DNA from: Lithodes maja
Taxonomy: Eukaryota > Arthropoda > Malacostraca > Decapoda > Lithodidae
DNA: 64,000 nucleotides
Direction of reading: 5' to 3'
Assembly: GCA_037953745.1 (NCBI GenBank)
Contig: JBAKBP010007904.1
Location: 31,641 to 95,640, forward strand
Numbering within the stretch: position 1 is the stretch's first letter; each line of letters opens with the position of its first letter. This document shows positions 35,730-47,093 of the stretch, in pieces. Made by a program: the position numbers and the translations under genes. The notes beneath the pieces were generated by a model. It did no database searches and had not been told where the DNA came from. It was given only the letters and a program-made list of their open reading frames with translations.

Positions 35730-36535
35730 GATTGATAGACATTCGCCCTATTAGTTTGGCAATTTTCAGATCTTTTGCCCCATTTCTTTGCCAATATTAA
35801 GATCTTTCGTGCCGTTTAGGTGTCTATCTTTTTCCTGGTGAGCGATAGCGAGCCTGTATTTGAAGAGGAATCGGCCTTCGGCCGGGACATTTTTAAATCG
35901 AAAAATGTACAAATTTATAACGAAGGGGGGTCTTGTGGGTGTTTTCTTAAGCTTGATAGAGGTTTAGAGAACAAACTAAACCCCCTCCTTAACACACCAT
36001 TGAGCCGAACCAGTAAATTATGCTGCACAATACCGTCTGAGCTCCCTTAACCGAATCAGACCTAAACAAACCAACAGGACCTAACTAAAACTAACTTAAT
36101 TAACCAAACCTAACATAACTAAATTAAAGATAGACGGCTTGGTTAAATTTACGGTTATACTTAATAGTTCACTTTTTGGGCGATATTTGCATGTATTCTA
36201 TATTTTTTCTAGTTTTCTCCCTAGACCTCCATCAAATTTAAACAAAACAATCCATTAGATCCCCCTTCTAGATTAATTTGTAAATTTTTCGGTAGAAAAA
36301 TTCCCAGGCCAAAGGCCGGTTCTTCCAACATTACAGGCTCACTATCGTTCGCCAGGGAAAAAATCGACAACTAAATAGCACGAAAGGTCTAAATATTGAC
36401 GAAGAAATGGGGCGAAAAGTCTTAAAATCGACTAACTAATGAGGCAAACATCTTAATTTAACATCTGAAAACTAATGAGGCGAAACATGAGGGAATAAAT
36501 GGTCCAGAAAACCGGCCCATCCCCCCTTAGGGTGT
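35730..36535. repeat. Foldback repeat, copy 2
   Basis: The left arm at about 35735-35975 and right arm at about 36196-36490 are reverse complements. Both include GGTGAGCGATAGCGAGCCTG-like sequence, a GGCC(T/A)TCGGCCGGGA block, an ATCGAAAAATGTACAAATTT block and CCTCCATCAA. It is related to the 21095-21745 copy. The space between arms is AT-rich with no gene. Confidence 0.7.
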
Positions 36536-36756
36536 GTGGCTGTTTTGGCCTATTCATTATAAGGTTAACAGAAAAGATGGTGGTAATGATTGTAATAGTT
36601 ATTATAATATTATATTAATAGGGATTGAAGGAACCAATATTATGCTTAATCGGTAAGTGCCCTGAGCTACTTAACGCAAATATATACTGCAATGTATAAT
36701 AATGAGAGAGAGAGAGGGAGAGTATTGTGTAAGTGTGTGTGTGTTTGTGTATTTTC
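36536..36756. repeat. AT-rich spacer with (GA)n and (GT)n
   Basis: Short GAGAGA and GTGTGT runs at about 36702-36745. These are the 5' flank or truncation point of the following LINE. Confidence 0.6.
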
Positions 36757-37304
36757 TCGACGAAACAGATTTTGCATCCCAGGAGCTGGACTGGACGACA
36801 TTGTGGAAGCCTTCGAAGATAGTTACCACAATAGATTCAAATGAAAATACCCTTTTTGTCATCCATGCTGGTTCAAATGACGTCATGCGCACCAGATCCG
36901 AAGAGTTGATGGAGAAATATCGCAAGATGATCCAGCACTACAAAAACAAGTCAAGGAATATCATCATCTGAGGCATTCTCCCCAAGATCGACGCACCTGA
37001 CAAATTCTACGACAAGGCCTTCAGCACAAATAGCCGACTAAAATATTTGTGTCTGAGGGAAGAAGTTGAATTCATCAACCTCTGGGACAACTTCTACAAC
37101 CAGCCTACTCTGTTTCGCAAGGATGGCACTCATCTAAACCCTGTGGGTTCAGCACGCATGGGTCGTCTCCTACACGAAGCAGTCCGCAGCAGTCCGCAGC
37201 CATGGATCAAAAAACGCCATCCGAGAAGAAGCAGCAGTGACATAAATCATCCAACGCCAAGCAAAAAACAGAGGCAACCGAGGACCACCAGCAATAAGGA
37301 CTGA
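36757..37304 (+). pseudogene. LINE ORF1 C-terminus, SGNH-type esterase domain, one stop
   Basis: The frame shows two hallmarks of SGNH/GDSL hydrolases: the GSND block (HAGSNDV, near 36866) and the terminal D-x-x-H block (DGTHLNPVG, near 37123). It is followed by a basic tail. CR1- and L2-type LINEs carry such an esterase in ORF1. A TGA at 36969-36971 interrupts the frame, and the N-terminal part, including the nucleophile serine block, is missing. Confidence 0.75.
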
Positions 37305-39085
37305 AGACAGCGAGGACCGAGGACAGCCATGAACATAAATGTAGATCCGACAAGAACCAAAAATATTATTAAAGAGTGTTCCGTGAGTTCTAAAACAACA
37401 AATTTAAAGGTTTTCTATGCAAACGCTCGTAGCATACGCAATAAATTTTCAGATTTAGAGGAGCTAGTGTTTACAGAAAATTATGATGTGATTGGCATAA
37501 CAGAATCTTGGCTCAAGAAGATAGAGACTTTTTAGCAGAGTATTCACTTCCCGGTTATGTAATGTTTGAGAAAAGCCGAATAAATCGAAATGGAGGTGGC
37601 GTTTTACTTTATATCAAAGTAAGTCTTAACCCTACCCTCTTGTCAAAATCTCAAATTGTGAACGTCGACACATCTTTTGTGCTAATAAAGAATAATAAAG
37701 GTACAAAAATAATACTTGCGTTAATATACAGACCTCCAGCTCAATCAGTGCAAACTGACCGAGAAATTTACAAACAAATTGCAGATGTAAGTAACTCACA
37801 AGATCCCGTAATTTTTGGCGACTTTAATTTACCTGTGACCAAGTGGGGCGATACTCTTACTTCACACTCCGGACATGACTTGTATACGAACTTGCAAGAG
37901 AGTTCGCTTTATCAATTTGTTCGAACGCCGACCCGTGGTAATAACGTTCTTGACATTGTACTTGCAACAAAAGAAGAATTAATATAGAATTTGAATGTTG
38001 GTGATGAATTCAGTAACAGCGACCATCGTACGATAACTTTCACTTTAAAGTTTACTAGTAACGAACCAAATAGTAGCATCGAAAAAGTCCCTAATTTCAA
38101 GAAAGCAAACTTCCATAAACTTAGAGCTATGTTTAAAGAAACTGACTGGAGCTTTTTAATTAACAATAACGACATAAATACATCTTGGAATTTATTCGAA
38201 ACCACTTACCTAAAAGCAGTGCAAGACTGCATACCATCGAAAATACGGCGTCCAGGCCATAATAATAAGCCCAAATGGTGGAATAAAGATATTTCAAACT
38301 GCCTGCTTGCTAAAAAATTTGCTAATGATAGATTAAAATCCTCACAAAATGACGAAGAACGGGTGAAATTTGTAGAGCTACGACGCAAAGCCAAAAAGTT
38401 AATTAAGCAAAATAAAAAGACCTTAGAGTTACATATTGCGAATCAAACTAAAACAAACCCGAAAGAATTCTATAGTTATATCAGAAAGAAAAAAGTAGTT
38501 ACTTCAACTGTTGGACCGTTAGTTGATGAAAATGGAGAATACACCAAAGACGAAGTACAAATGAGTAATGCCCTCAATACCTTCTTTGCATCAGTTTTTA
38601 CAACAGAAGACCTCAGTGATATCCCTACACCATCGCCGATTCAGATTGATAATTCAGATGTTCTAAGCAATATCACTGTTACAGAGAGAGAAGTATTGAA
38701 TTGTTTAGATAAACTCAAGGAAATAAAACACCAGGACCTGATACAATCTCGCCTAGAGTTCTAAAGGAAGCTAAGGATGAGCTCTCCAAACCACTGACAT
38801 TACTATTCAATAAATCCTTGCAGTCTGGAACTATGCCTGATCAGTGGAAGATAGCCAATGTAACACCGATATTAAAAAAAGGCAGCAAATCCCTACCCAG
38901 TAACTATCGTCCAATTAGCTTAACCTCAATTGTATGTAAAATGCTAGAAACGGTCATACGAGACAGACTCGTAAATCACTTAGAGGAAAATAACATACTT
39001 AAAGATACTCAAAACGGCTTTCGTAAAAAACGTTCCTGTTTAACAAACCTCTTAGACTTCTTCCATGATATCCTCAATAGGCCAA
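36757..39085 (+). mobile_element. CR1-like LINE, truncated at both ends
   Basis: An esterase-type ORF1 tail is followed, 24 bp after its stop, by an ORF2 with endonuclease and partial reverse transcriptase. The copy starts inside ORF1 and stops inside reverse transcriptase before the catalytic aspartates. Loss of the 3' half is unusual, since LINEs normally lose the 5' end. It implies a later deletion or replacement at about 39085. Confidence 0.8.
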
Positions 39086-39126
39086 GAGCATTAGTTTTAA
39101 CAGGGACATTTCTGGTAACAAGCTGA
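37329..39126 (+). pseudogene. LINE ORF2: endonuclease and partial reverse transcriptase, multiply broken
   Basis: The endonuclease starts NARSIRNK, with ITESWL, GGGVLLY, IFGDFN and NSDH motifs in order. A frameshift lies near 37520 and a TAG at 37985-37987. A linker rich in Lys and Glu follows, then reverse transcriptase with GPDTISP, a second frameshift near 38730, NYRPISL and NGFRKKRS. The sequence diverges after HDILN at about 39080, so the FxDxxKAFD and YADD motifs are absent. The frame continues to 39126 through unrelated sequence. Confidence 0.8.
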
Positions 39127-39431
39127 TTTTTTCAGGATAGGTTCAGGAATATGTCTAGAATAACATACTAAAAGTCCTCATAAATCCTCCTTGAGCGTTT
39201 TCCGTAATCCAAGATGGCGTCCAAAATGGCCGCCATTTCATGTTTTTCTCATAACAGTGCAACTAGGTAACCCCAATAAACACTTTAAATGTCTAAATAT
39301 ATGTTTTGAGACACAAGGGATTCAATAAAATACTTATTCAGATATTTTGAAACACACAAGTACCAATAAAACCGCTCAAGCTCTTCCCGAAATCTAAAAC
39401 GTGCACAAACTTGGTACACTTCTCATTTGCA
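39086..39431. other. 3' flank of the CXC-type sequence, no gene
   Basis: AT-rich sequence with a palindrome-like CCAAAATGGCCGCCATTT at about 39219-39240. On the minus strand it lies just downstream of the CXC coding fragment and may be its 3' untranslated part. Confidence 0.5.
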
Positions 39432-39598
39432 TCAGTCATCATCTTCATCGTCGGATGCTGTATCTTCAATGTTAATGTCCGCTGACGTTGGGGCAATGTC
39501 ATCATCATTGTCATCTGTTAGTGTCGGTGCTGTATTATTGCAATTGAGGCCACTGCATTTACTGCACATCGAGGTACAAAAGAGTCCCAAGTTTCTTG
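39432..39598 (-). pseudogene. C-terminal part of CXC-type protein (split by family 2 retroelement)
   Basis: On the minus strand this continues the reading of 56290-56664. It holds the rest of a cysteine-rich CXC repeat (FCTSMCSKCSG then NCNN), an acidic tail rich in Asp, and a TGA at 39432-39434. A one-base excess near 39588 shifts the frame between the two halves, so the gene is decayed as well as interrupted. The pattern of paired cysteines resembles tesmin/TSO1-like CXC domains. Related sequences with the same C-terminal layout appear to be multicopy in several invertebrates, so it may belong to an older mobile element (inference). Confidence 0.65.
39595..39598. repeat. Target-site duplication CTTG, left copy
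   Basis: CTTG directly precedes the LTR start TGTTACGA at 39599. The matching CTTG is at 56290-56293, after the last LTR. Confidence 0.85.
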
Positions 39599-41315
39599 TG
39601 TTACGATCCAGGTTCTCAAAGACACAGGGCTCTTCAACATTGGACTAGATAATGGCAAAATGCAACAACGGTAACACTAGATCCAACCCATGCCTTAAAC
39701 ACTGGAAAACAAAACACCATTACCGCCCTGAGTCGTGCCTGGACAACGAGATATCCTATGACTCGGTAACTGGTGCACACACACTAGGCTGACGCTCGAT
39801 GAAACAGCCTATTCTCAAACAGTAAAAGATTACTCGATTAGGTTACACAAAGAAAAGATAGTTAACGTGATTAATTAACGTTACGGTAGATACTCAAATA
39901 ACTGGCACTCCTGTATTAAAGAAAGTGCAATGCTAGTCCTGCAACATCAACTGGAAACTTCTGAAATAAGTCTGATGCTGGGAAGATGTTCGTAAAGAAT
40001 CTTGAACAATTATTATAATGCAGAATACGGGTCACAATAAATACTAGGACATATAGTAATAATAGGCAGGCGAATAATAAAGACTGCGCAAAGGTAGTAA
40101 TGCTCGACAACTAAAGAAATGCTTCGTGACACAACGCAACAGCCTACTAGGGTTGTGCAACTCAACAACAACCTCGGCTCAAAAGTGCAGTGAATAATAA
40201 TGCTGCATACATATAATAATGGGGCTTATCTCTAACCAGTGTCTGCTCAGTTAATAAAGTCTAGCTGGGGTATCAAGGCAGGGCAACAATGGGCGAGCAT
40301 GCGGCTCGTAGCCTAACGTTGTCCGAAGGTGGTATAATGAAGATTACGTTATATGACGGGGATGCTCTCTTGATAAATCTAGGTCTCTAGTACCTAGTTC
40401 TATCCTGGCGATCCCTCAGAAGTCAACACAAAGAGGCAGCACTATGTTGTGAGGGATAGGCTATGGCCCTCTCACACCACAGCGCTGTGCTCGCAAAGTA
40501 AACCCACCCGAAGACAACCTAGGCTCCCACAGTACCTGTCGATGTCGTGCAGGGCTTAGCTAACACTGCACACATCGGAGACAACGACACAGTAACCTTA
40601 CCCCCAGTCTAGCTTTAGATAACCAAGCAGAATCACTCAACACCTTGCCAGGGAGACATATACCGGTCTACAACCTTCCCGAGAGAGGACACATATGGAA
40701 AAGTCCGTCTCTCCAAACCTCAATAAAGCCTAATACCTCCTTAACCTAATACATGGAAATCTCTGAGAGCTTCGCGTACAATACGACTGGTCGACGGTGA
40801 ACGTCTATGCTGAAACCAGAAGGGATGTTGAGTTTAATAAAGATTAGAGAATGAGAAAGGAGAAGTCGAGAGAGAGAAATAGTATGCAAAGTGGCGAGTA
40901 TGGGGGACAGAATTGCAAAGGATGTAGGCGATACGCGTGTCAGGCAAGCTCTGAGCTGGTAAAGAACACGAGGCCGCGATGGGAAGGGACTAGTTGACCA
41001 CCCGGCCGCCAACGCCGTCAGCGCCCAAGCGAGCCGCGTCATAGCTCACCCCGCTGCCAGGTGTACTCCCTCACCCTCTCTCGCTCGCCTCCCACACAAG
41101 CAACATTTATATTATAGCGAATATAAAATATAAGGCGCGGTCACAGACCAAAACAAAGACCATTTCTAGACTGTCTGTGGCAACACAACACTAATTACAT
41201 AAAGCAGATCATTCTAGGACAACTGTAGCCCATCCCCCCATCCCCTCATCCTGGCGAGCGCTAGCGAGCTGCAATGCCCCACGCAACCATTCTGCTAACT
41301 CCGGGAGGCGTCACA
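39599..41315 (-). repeat. 3' LTR of element D (1717 bp)
   Basis: Plus-strand termini TGTTACGA and CGTCACA. It differs from the middle LTR by about six changes by eye, including a 3-bp ATT insertion near 40012. A CTGGCGAGCGCTAGCGAGCTG motif lies at about 41252-41272, near the element-sense start of the LTR. Confidence 0.92.
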
Positions 41316-41334
41316 CCCCCCCCAAGATATGGGA
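41316..41334 (-). other. Polypurine tract of element D
   Basis: On the minus strand a G8 run preceded by ATATCTT lies directly before the TGTGACG LTR start. The same tract is at 48808-48826 for element E. Confidence 0.65.
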
Positions 41335-41814
41335 CACTCAACCATGAGCCCATATCTGAACAGGCAGAATGTCGCTAGAATCTGCCACTCCTAACCACTC
41401 TGCCACTCATGGAATGCAAGCTCAGTCTCCTCAAACAAATACAACAACATTTATATATAAAAAAAAATCTTATCACCCTTCCCAAATATAATACATTAAT
41501 TCATAACATTGTGCTCCCAGAGCAAGCTTTAAGAAGCACAGCCTACTGAGGGAAAATCATCTGCACTCAGTACTCAGCTACAATATTATCTTAAAATTAA
41601 TTATAAAAAAAAAAGTGTTTATTTAATTTTTCATATTTTATTTTAATGTTGTTTTTGGCGGCTACTATAGATGTAGCCTAATTTTCTTCTAATCAAAGCC
41701 AACAACTCCTGCCCTGCGACCCTACGCTGATGCTACACACGCGAGCCAACAAGCACCAGCGCAAAAATACACCGCGAGCCAAGACAGGAGGCTATACCAA
41801 CATACTGTGGTAGC
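41335..41814. other. Non-coding stretch between RNase H and the 3' LTR (element D)
   Basis: AT-rich 3' untranslated part of the element, repeated at 48827-49306 in E. No reading frame resembling an envelope gene is present. Confidence 0.6.
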
Positions 41815-43056
41815 CTACCCCGGATCCTCCACCCACGACAAACAGTCCGCAATCACATTCTCACAACCGGCAATATGGCGAATGTCTAAGTTGTACTCTT
41901 GCAACATGAGCGACCATCTGGTCAGCCTCATATTCCGGTTGTGGAATTGATTGAGGAATTTAAGCGGGTGGTGGTCGGTATACACTACCACGACTGGCCC
42001 ATAGGCAGGAACATAGACCTCAAAGTGTCTGAGCGCTAACACGATTGCCAGCAGTTCCTTTTCAACAACCGAATAATTTTTCTGTGCTGAATTAAATTTA
42101 TTTGAAAAGAAACTGACTGGACGCTCAAGACCTTCCTCGTCTGTCTGCAAAAGTACGGCACCAGCCCCTACTCCGCTGGCATCAGTCGCCAACTGAAATG
42201 GTCGTTCAAAGTCCTGGGCCCTGAGGATAGGGTGCGTGCATAAAAGGTGTTCAACTACTCGAAACGCCTGCTCACACTCAGGTGCCCAGCGGAACTTTTT
42301 ATCTTTAGCTAGTAGATCTGTCAAAGGAGCTAACACAGTAGAATAGCCTCTTATAAAGCGGCGGTAATACCCAATCATGCCCAAAAATCTCATGATCTGC
42401 CGCTTGGTGGTCGGCCTGGGGAACAAGTCGATAGCCTGTATCTTCTGTTGGGGCGGGCTCACCTGCCCTAACCCAACCACAAACCCCAGATACTGCACCG
42501 TGGCTTGCACAAAGTCACACTTGCCCAGATTAACCACCAAGCCTGCTTTACTAAGTTGACTAAATAAGGCTTCTATGTGCTCACAGTGATTTTGGAAATC
42601 GTTGTCATAAATGATCACGTCATCAAGGTAGACAGTACAGTTTGGGATGTCTGCTACGATGTCGTTCATTAAGCTCTGGAAAGTGGCCGGTGCATTTTTC
42701 AGACCATATGGCATCACGTTGCAACGGTAAGTACTGCCATCCACCACAAACCCGCACACCTCTTTAGCCCGCTCAGACAGTGGTACTTGCCAGTAGCCTT
42801 TGACGAGGTCTACCTTGGTCAAGTACCTTGCTTTCCTGATCTTATCCACACTGTCATCCACCCGGGGAAGAGGATATGCGTTGGTCGGGGTCAACCCGTT
42901 CAACCGCCTAAAGTCAATGCAGAACCGAACTTTTCCATCAGGTTTGGGCTGCAGAGTGACAGGAGAAGTCCACCGTACTGCCCCCTTCTCGATCAAGCCT
43001 CTCGCCAGCATATACTCCAGCTCATCCCTGAGCGCTGGGAGTTTAATGGGTGGCAC
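41815..43056 (-). pseudogene. pol: Reverse transcriptase and RNase H (element D)
   Basis: Residues are counted from 43056. The YLDD box is at 143-146, and RNase H motifs TDASG, EKELLA and TDHHPL are intact. The end reads ADCLSW where E and family 1 have ADCLSR. A one-base insertion in a G-run near 43078 cuts this frame off from integrase. Confidence 0.88.
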
Positions 43057-44521
43057 CCGATAAGGTATCGACTTGAAGGGGGGGGTGCTCTCCTACATCG
43101 ACGTCATGCACCGCTTGAGTAGTGAGGCCTGGGTGCTCGGCAAATACAGTGGGGTATGAATCGAACAGGCGCTGCACTGCCACCTGCTGTTCCTCCGGAA
43201 GGTGCGCTAGAGCATCATGCGCACATTGGCTCGAATTCCCCGCCCACTGATCAGCCGAGACATGACAATCCCAGTTATCATCCACCTGATCATTGCTGCT
43301 CCCCTCTCCTTCTCCACCATGACCGCAGCAGGTCAACACAGGGACAGCTAGTGACTCAGGTGGGCGCCTCACATACTCCTTCAACAAATTAATGTGGCAT
43401 AGTTGGTTACGCTTCTTCCGGTCTGGAGTGGCAACGAGGTAATCTAGATCGGAGATCTTTGACACCACCCGATAAGGCCCAGCGTACTTGGCAGCCAGAG
43501 GATGACCTGCCAAAGGCAACAGGACCAACACCTCTTGACCTACCTGAAACTCCCGGAGTTTCGCCTTAGTATCGTACCTGTCCTTCATACGGGCCTGCGA
43601 ACTCACCAAATTACGCCCGGCCAGCTCCAGACTTCTAAGCATTCTCTCTCTGCTCTCGAGGACGTATCTCAACATAGAACATGGCTTAGCGGTACCCTCC
43701 CAAATCTCCTTCACCATGTGGAGAGGGCCCCTCACCTGATGCCCGAAAACAAGCTCATTCGGACTGAAACCGAGACTCTCTCCAGGTACTTCTCTTGCCG
43801 CGAACAAAACATACGGCAGACCAAGGTCCCAATCCTTTCCGTTCTCTGCGCAATAACATCGAAGCATGCTTTTCAGCGTGGTGTGCCACCTCTCCAACAC
43901 CCCTTGACTCTCCGGGTGATACGCAGAAGAGACGACAGTGCTGATGCCATGCTGAATCATAGTTTGTTTGAACAGATTAGAGGTAAAATTAGAACCTTGG
44001 TCCGATTGCACCTCTTGCGGGTAACCATACCGCGAGCAATACAAGAGCAGGTTCCGGACAACAGTTTTCGCCGTGCCATTTCTCATTGGATATGCATCAG
44101 GATAACGAGTGGCCACATCCATGATAGTTAATAGAAATTTATTACCGGCACTAGTAGGGGTTAGGTGTCTGACCATATTAATGATGACCTTACTGAAGGG
44201 CGGTCCACTGACAGGAATGGGGTGCAACGGGGCTCTCGGAATTGTTTGGTTAGGTTTTCCAACCCTCTGGCATGTATGACACCTTGCTATCCAGGTTACC
44301 ACCTGCCCCTTCAACCCCGGCCACCAAAACAATTTTTCTAAAGCCGCCACCGTTTTTCTCACCCCTAGATGTCCTGCCAGTGGTATGTCATGCGCCAACC
44401 TCAATAGACTATCCCTGGACTCCCGTGGCACCACCAACTGGTCCACTACTCCGGACCCCTCTTGCCAACTACGTTTAGGGTCTTGAAAACGCCTATAGAG
44501 GATGTCTTCTAAATAAAACAA
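43043..44521 (-). pseudogene. pol: Integrase and GPY tail (element D)
   Basis: Integrase with HHCC zinc finger, a core and a GPY tail. The first catalytic aspartate is replaced: where family 1 has VVDLVGP this copy has IINMVRH. The second Asp (SDQGSNF) and the Glu (GVLERWH) remain. The frame ends in the G-run frameshift. Upstream it is separated from protease by a TAG at 44555-44557 (E has GAG there). Confidence 0.87.
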
Positions 44522-44554
44522 ATCTCCTGGCTGTGCATCGCCGTCCTCGTCGAG

Positions 44555-45724
44555 CTATACAGCTCCATTAGCACACGTTTGGAGCTCAGGGTCCTCTAGT
44601 TGCAACCGACGTATATCTGAGGGTGCCAAGCGATCTAACTGCTCCCGGAGCAATGCATGATCTTCCCCGATACTGCGCTGCTCCCTCTGTCTCCCTCGAT
44701 GTACATAACGTTGCTGTCGTGGAGACTTGTCATGCCCAGCCTCGTCACTCTCGATGACAGGCCCAGGGGCTACTCCAGAATTAAGTAATGGTGCTAATAC
44801 TGAATCACCCAGGAGAGCCGCCGAGTCAAAACTCTTAAAACCAACTCCAGCTTTAGCCTCCTCCTGTTGATCGTTCCTCCGCTGGTCTGAAGACGGAGGA
44901 CTAGGCTGTGACACTTTAGCTGCCCGAGCTCGGGTGACAACACACGCCATGGGTTGTGTCTGGCACCGCTCGACCCACTCTTGCTCTTCCCTACTCACGT
45001 CGGCCGGCCTCTCGGCAACGACTAAGGGTAGAACCTCAGAAGCGGGCATTGCAAAGTCGTTGCCAAGAAGAAGGTCGACGCCCTCCACTGGCAGTTTCTC
45101 CACAATCCCGACATCCAATTCACGTGCCACCCCATCCACCTCCAACTCCAACCGCACCAGCGGGTATGACCGAGTTGCATTAATACCCTGCACCCATCAC
45201 CACCCGAGCCGCGTTTATAGGGTAGCCAGTCAAGTTTTTCATCAGAGTCTGGGAAGCACCTGTATCACACAAGACCTATACTCCATGCTTGCGCCCCGCC
45301 CACATCACGCAACCCCGACCTCTATGGTCGCAAAAAAATCCTGAGCAGGGTTCGAGCCTCCCAGGTGCTTCTGCATTGGCTGTGCCTCAGCCTCTGACGA
45401 ACTGCCCCGGGCAAACTCAGATGACTTCGGAGACACACCAATGTTGCAGGCCAAAGACACAGCTGCTGTAGGTGGTTTGCTAGGACAGACTCTTGCAAAG
45501 TGCCCCTTTTTATGACAATGATAACACTCCAACTCCCCTTTGGGCTTCCCTTGGTACTGGGAAGGGCCCGGCCCCTTCTTAAATGGGGCGGTGCTAGTCT
45601 TGTGGTCAGTCTTGGTATCATGGCTCTTGTACTTGTTTGCATAAGGTATATCACTAATTCGGGGGGGGTGGGGCGTCACGCCCCTTGTTACCTGCCTCAC
45701 TACACTGGGCAGACCCGCACCCAC
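44555..45724 (-). pseudogene. pol: Zinc knuckle, protease and linker (element D), frameshifted
   Basis: Two frames (45305-45724 and 44555-45193) together cover the CCHC knuckle, the region of the DTGA protease site and the linker to integrase. Small indels near 45190 and 45338, relative to E, break the protease. The last frame ends in a nonsense codon that is GAG in E. Confidence 0.82.
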
Positions 45725-46880
45725 GAATTAGTGATAGCCGGAGGTCAGCCATCTCAGCTGCCTCCTGTAGAGTTTTTGGTTGCTTTTCTTTAAGGTTTAA
45801 CGTCAGGTCGCCGCCCGTGCATTTGAAAAACTGCTCTAAAAGCACCAACTGTTTAATGTCGTCAAACGTAGTAGCTTTCTCCGACCTCAGCCAATTCCTA
45901 AAAGCATCGGACAGCTCCCGGGCATGCTCCAAAAAGGTGCTCTCCCGACCCTTGGTAACACCCCGGAACTTCAACCTGTACGTCTCTGGTTGTAGTTCGT
46001 ATGCTCTCAGGACAGCCTCCTTGAGTTCCTCATAGATAATACAAGACTCTATAGGCAACGCATCGTAGGCTTTAAGACCCTTGCCTATTAATCTAGAGGA
46101 TACAAGTGCTGCCCATTTATTCTCTGGCCACTGGTTTTCCTGGCACTTCTTCTCAAAGCGTGTGAAAAATTCTGTTACACCACTCTCATCAAACACCGGA
46201 ACCAGTTTCAATAAGTGCGAGAGAGATTGATCATGAGCACGGTTACCAGCCCCAAGTCGCTGTCCCGTTGTCTCTACTCGCGACTTCTCTACGTCGCTGT
46301 CGGCACAGTACCTAGTCGACTCAGCTTGGATTTTTGCTAGCTCTATTTGCTGCTCACCTGCCCTGATAGCCTTTCTCTCTTCGATCTTAGCTAATTCGAG
46401 CTGAAGCAATAATTCTGGAGATAACCCTTGAGGAGGTGAAGGTGCTACAATGTTTGAAATTACCGGTGGTCCCCCCAGGGGCAACCCACCCTGCCAGTCA
46501 CCACCCAACTGCGGAAGCGTACCCGGGGTCGGCAAACTACTGGGATGGCTGGGAGTCGAGTGTAGGGGAAGCATGGCCGAAGGGCTCTGAGCACTCAACC
46601 CATCTCGCTCACCAGTCACCCTGCCCAGTACACACGTTATCAAGTTATCCTTGGTCACGCTGCTAGTAACCGCATGACCGATAGCTGTGGCCAGGCATTG
46701 AAGACCGTACCGATCCATACCCTCCAACCGCTCGGCAGTAACAGGCCATTGCAAAAATATCCTAGCATCCTCCTCACAGTTCACCCGATTAACCCTTTCA
46801 TCATGCTGCTGTTCCTCAGTTTCGACATTACGTACTGTGTCTCCATTCTCCTCTGACCCGGTATAAGACATGATGCTCAC
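45654..46880 (-). CDS. gag: Gag (element D), 408 aa
   Basis: Structural protein of the particle. Open from the ATG at 46880 to a TAG just after an eight-C run. It has an acidic N-terminus, the leucine-rich helical module shared with family 1 (about residues 35-85), a coiled segment, and a capsid with a SCAN-like end (YELQPETYRLKFR, then LEQFFKCT and PKTLQEAAEMAD). The zinc knuckle is in the overlapping pol frame, so gag alone lacks it. Nearly identical to the gag of E. Confidence 0.88.
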   Translation of the reverse strand: MSIMSYTGSEENGDTVRNVETEEQQHDERVNRVNCEEDARIFLQWPVTAERLEGMDRYGLQCLATAIGHAVTSSVTKDNLITCVLGRVTGERDGLSAQSPSAMLPLHSTPSHPSSLPTPGTLPQLGGDWQGGLPLGGPPVISNIVAPSPPQGLSPELLLQLELAKIEERKAIRAGEQQIELAKIQAESTRYCADSDVEKSRVETTGQRLGAGNRAHDQSLSHLLKLVPVFDESGVTEFFTRFEKKCQENQWPENKWAALVSSRLIGKGLKAYDALPIESCIIYEELKEAVLRAYELQPETYRLKFRGVTKGRESTFLEHARELSDAFRNWLRSEKATTFDDIKQLVLLEQFFKCTGGDLTLNLKEKQPKTLQEAAEMADLRLSLIRGCGSAQCSEAGNKGRDAPPPPN

Positions 46881-47093
46881 AAATATTTCTCACCACAATA
46901 TTCAGAAAAGAAGTACCCCAAACTCTTATGTAGCACTATTCACTTGCCAAAAATGTCTGAAGACTCTCAAGTGCTATACTACTTTGCCAAAAAAAAAAAT
47001 TAACGTGCCCACTATATTCCTCAATATAACAAATGACCACAACAATCCTGCAATTATCTCTTAGTTCACAAGATCCTGAGCTAGGTCGCCATT

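Noticed and set aside
43502..44131. 209-codon plus-strand frame, also at 50993-51622
   Set aside because: It lies antisense to the family 2 integrase and has no domain; it is a shadow of the pol frame.
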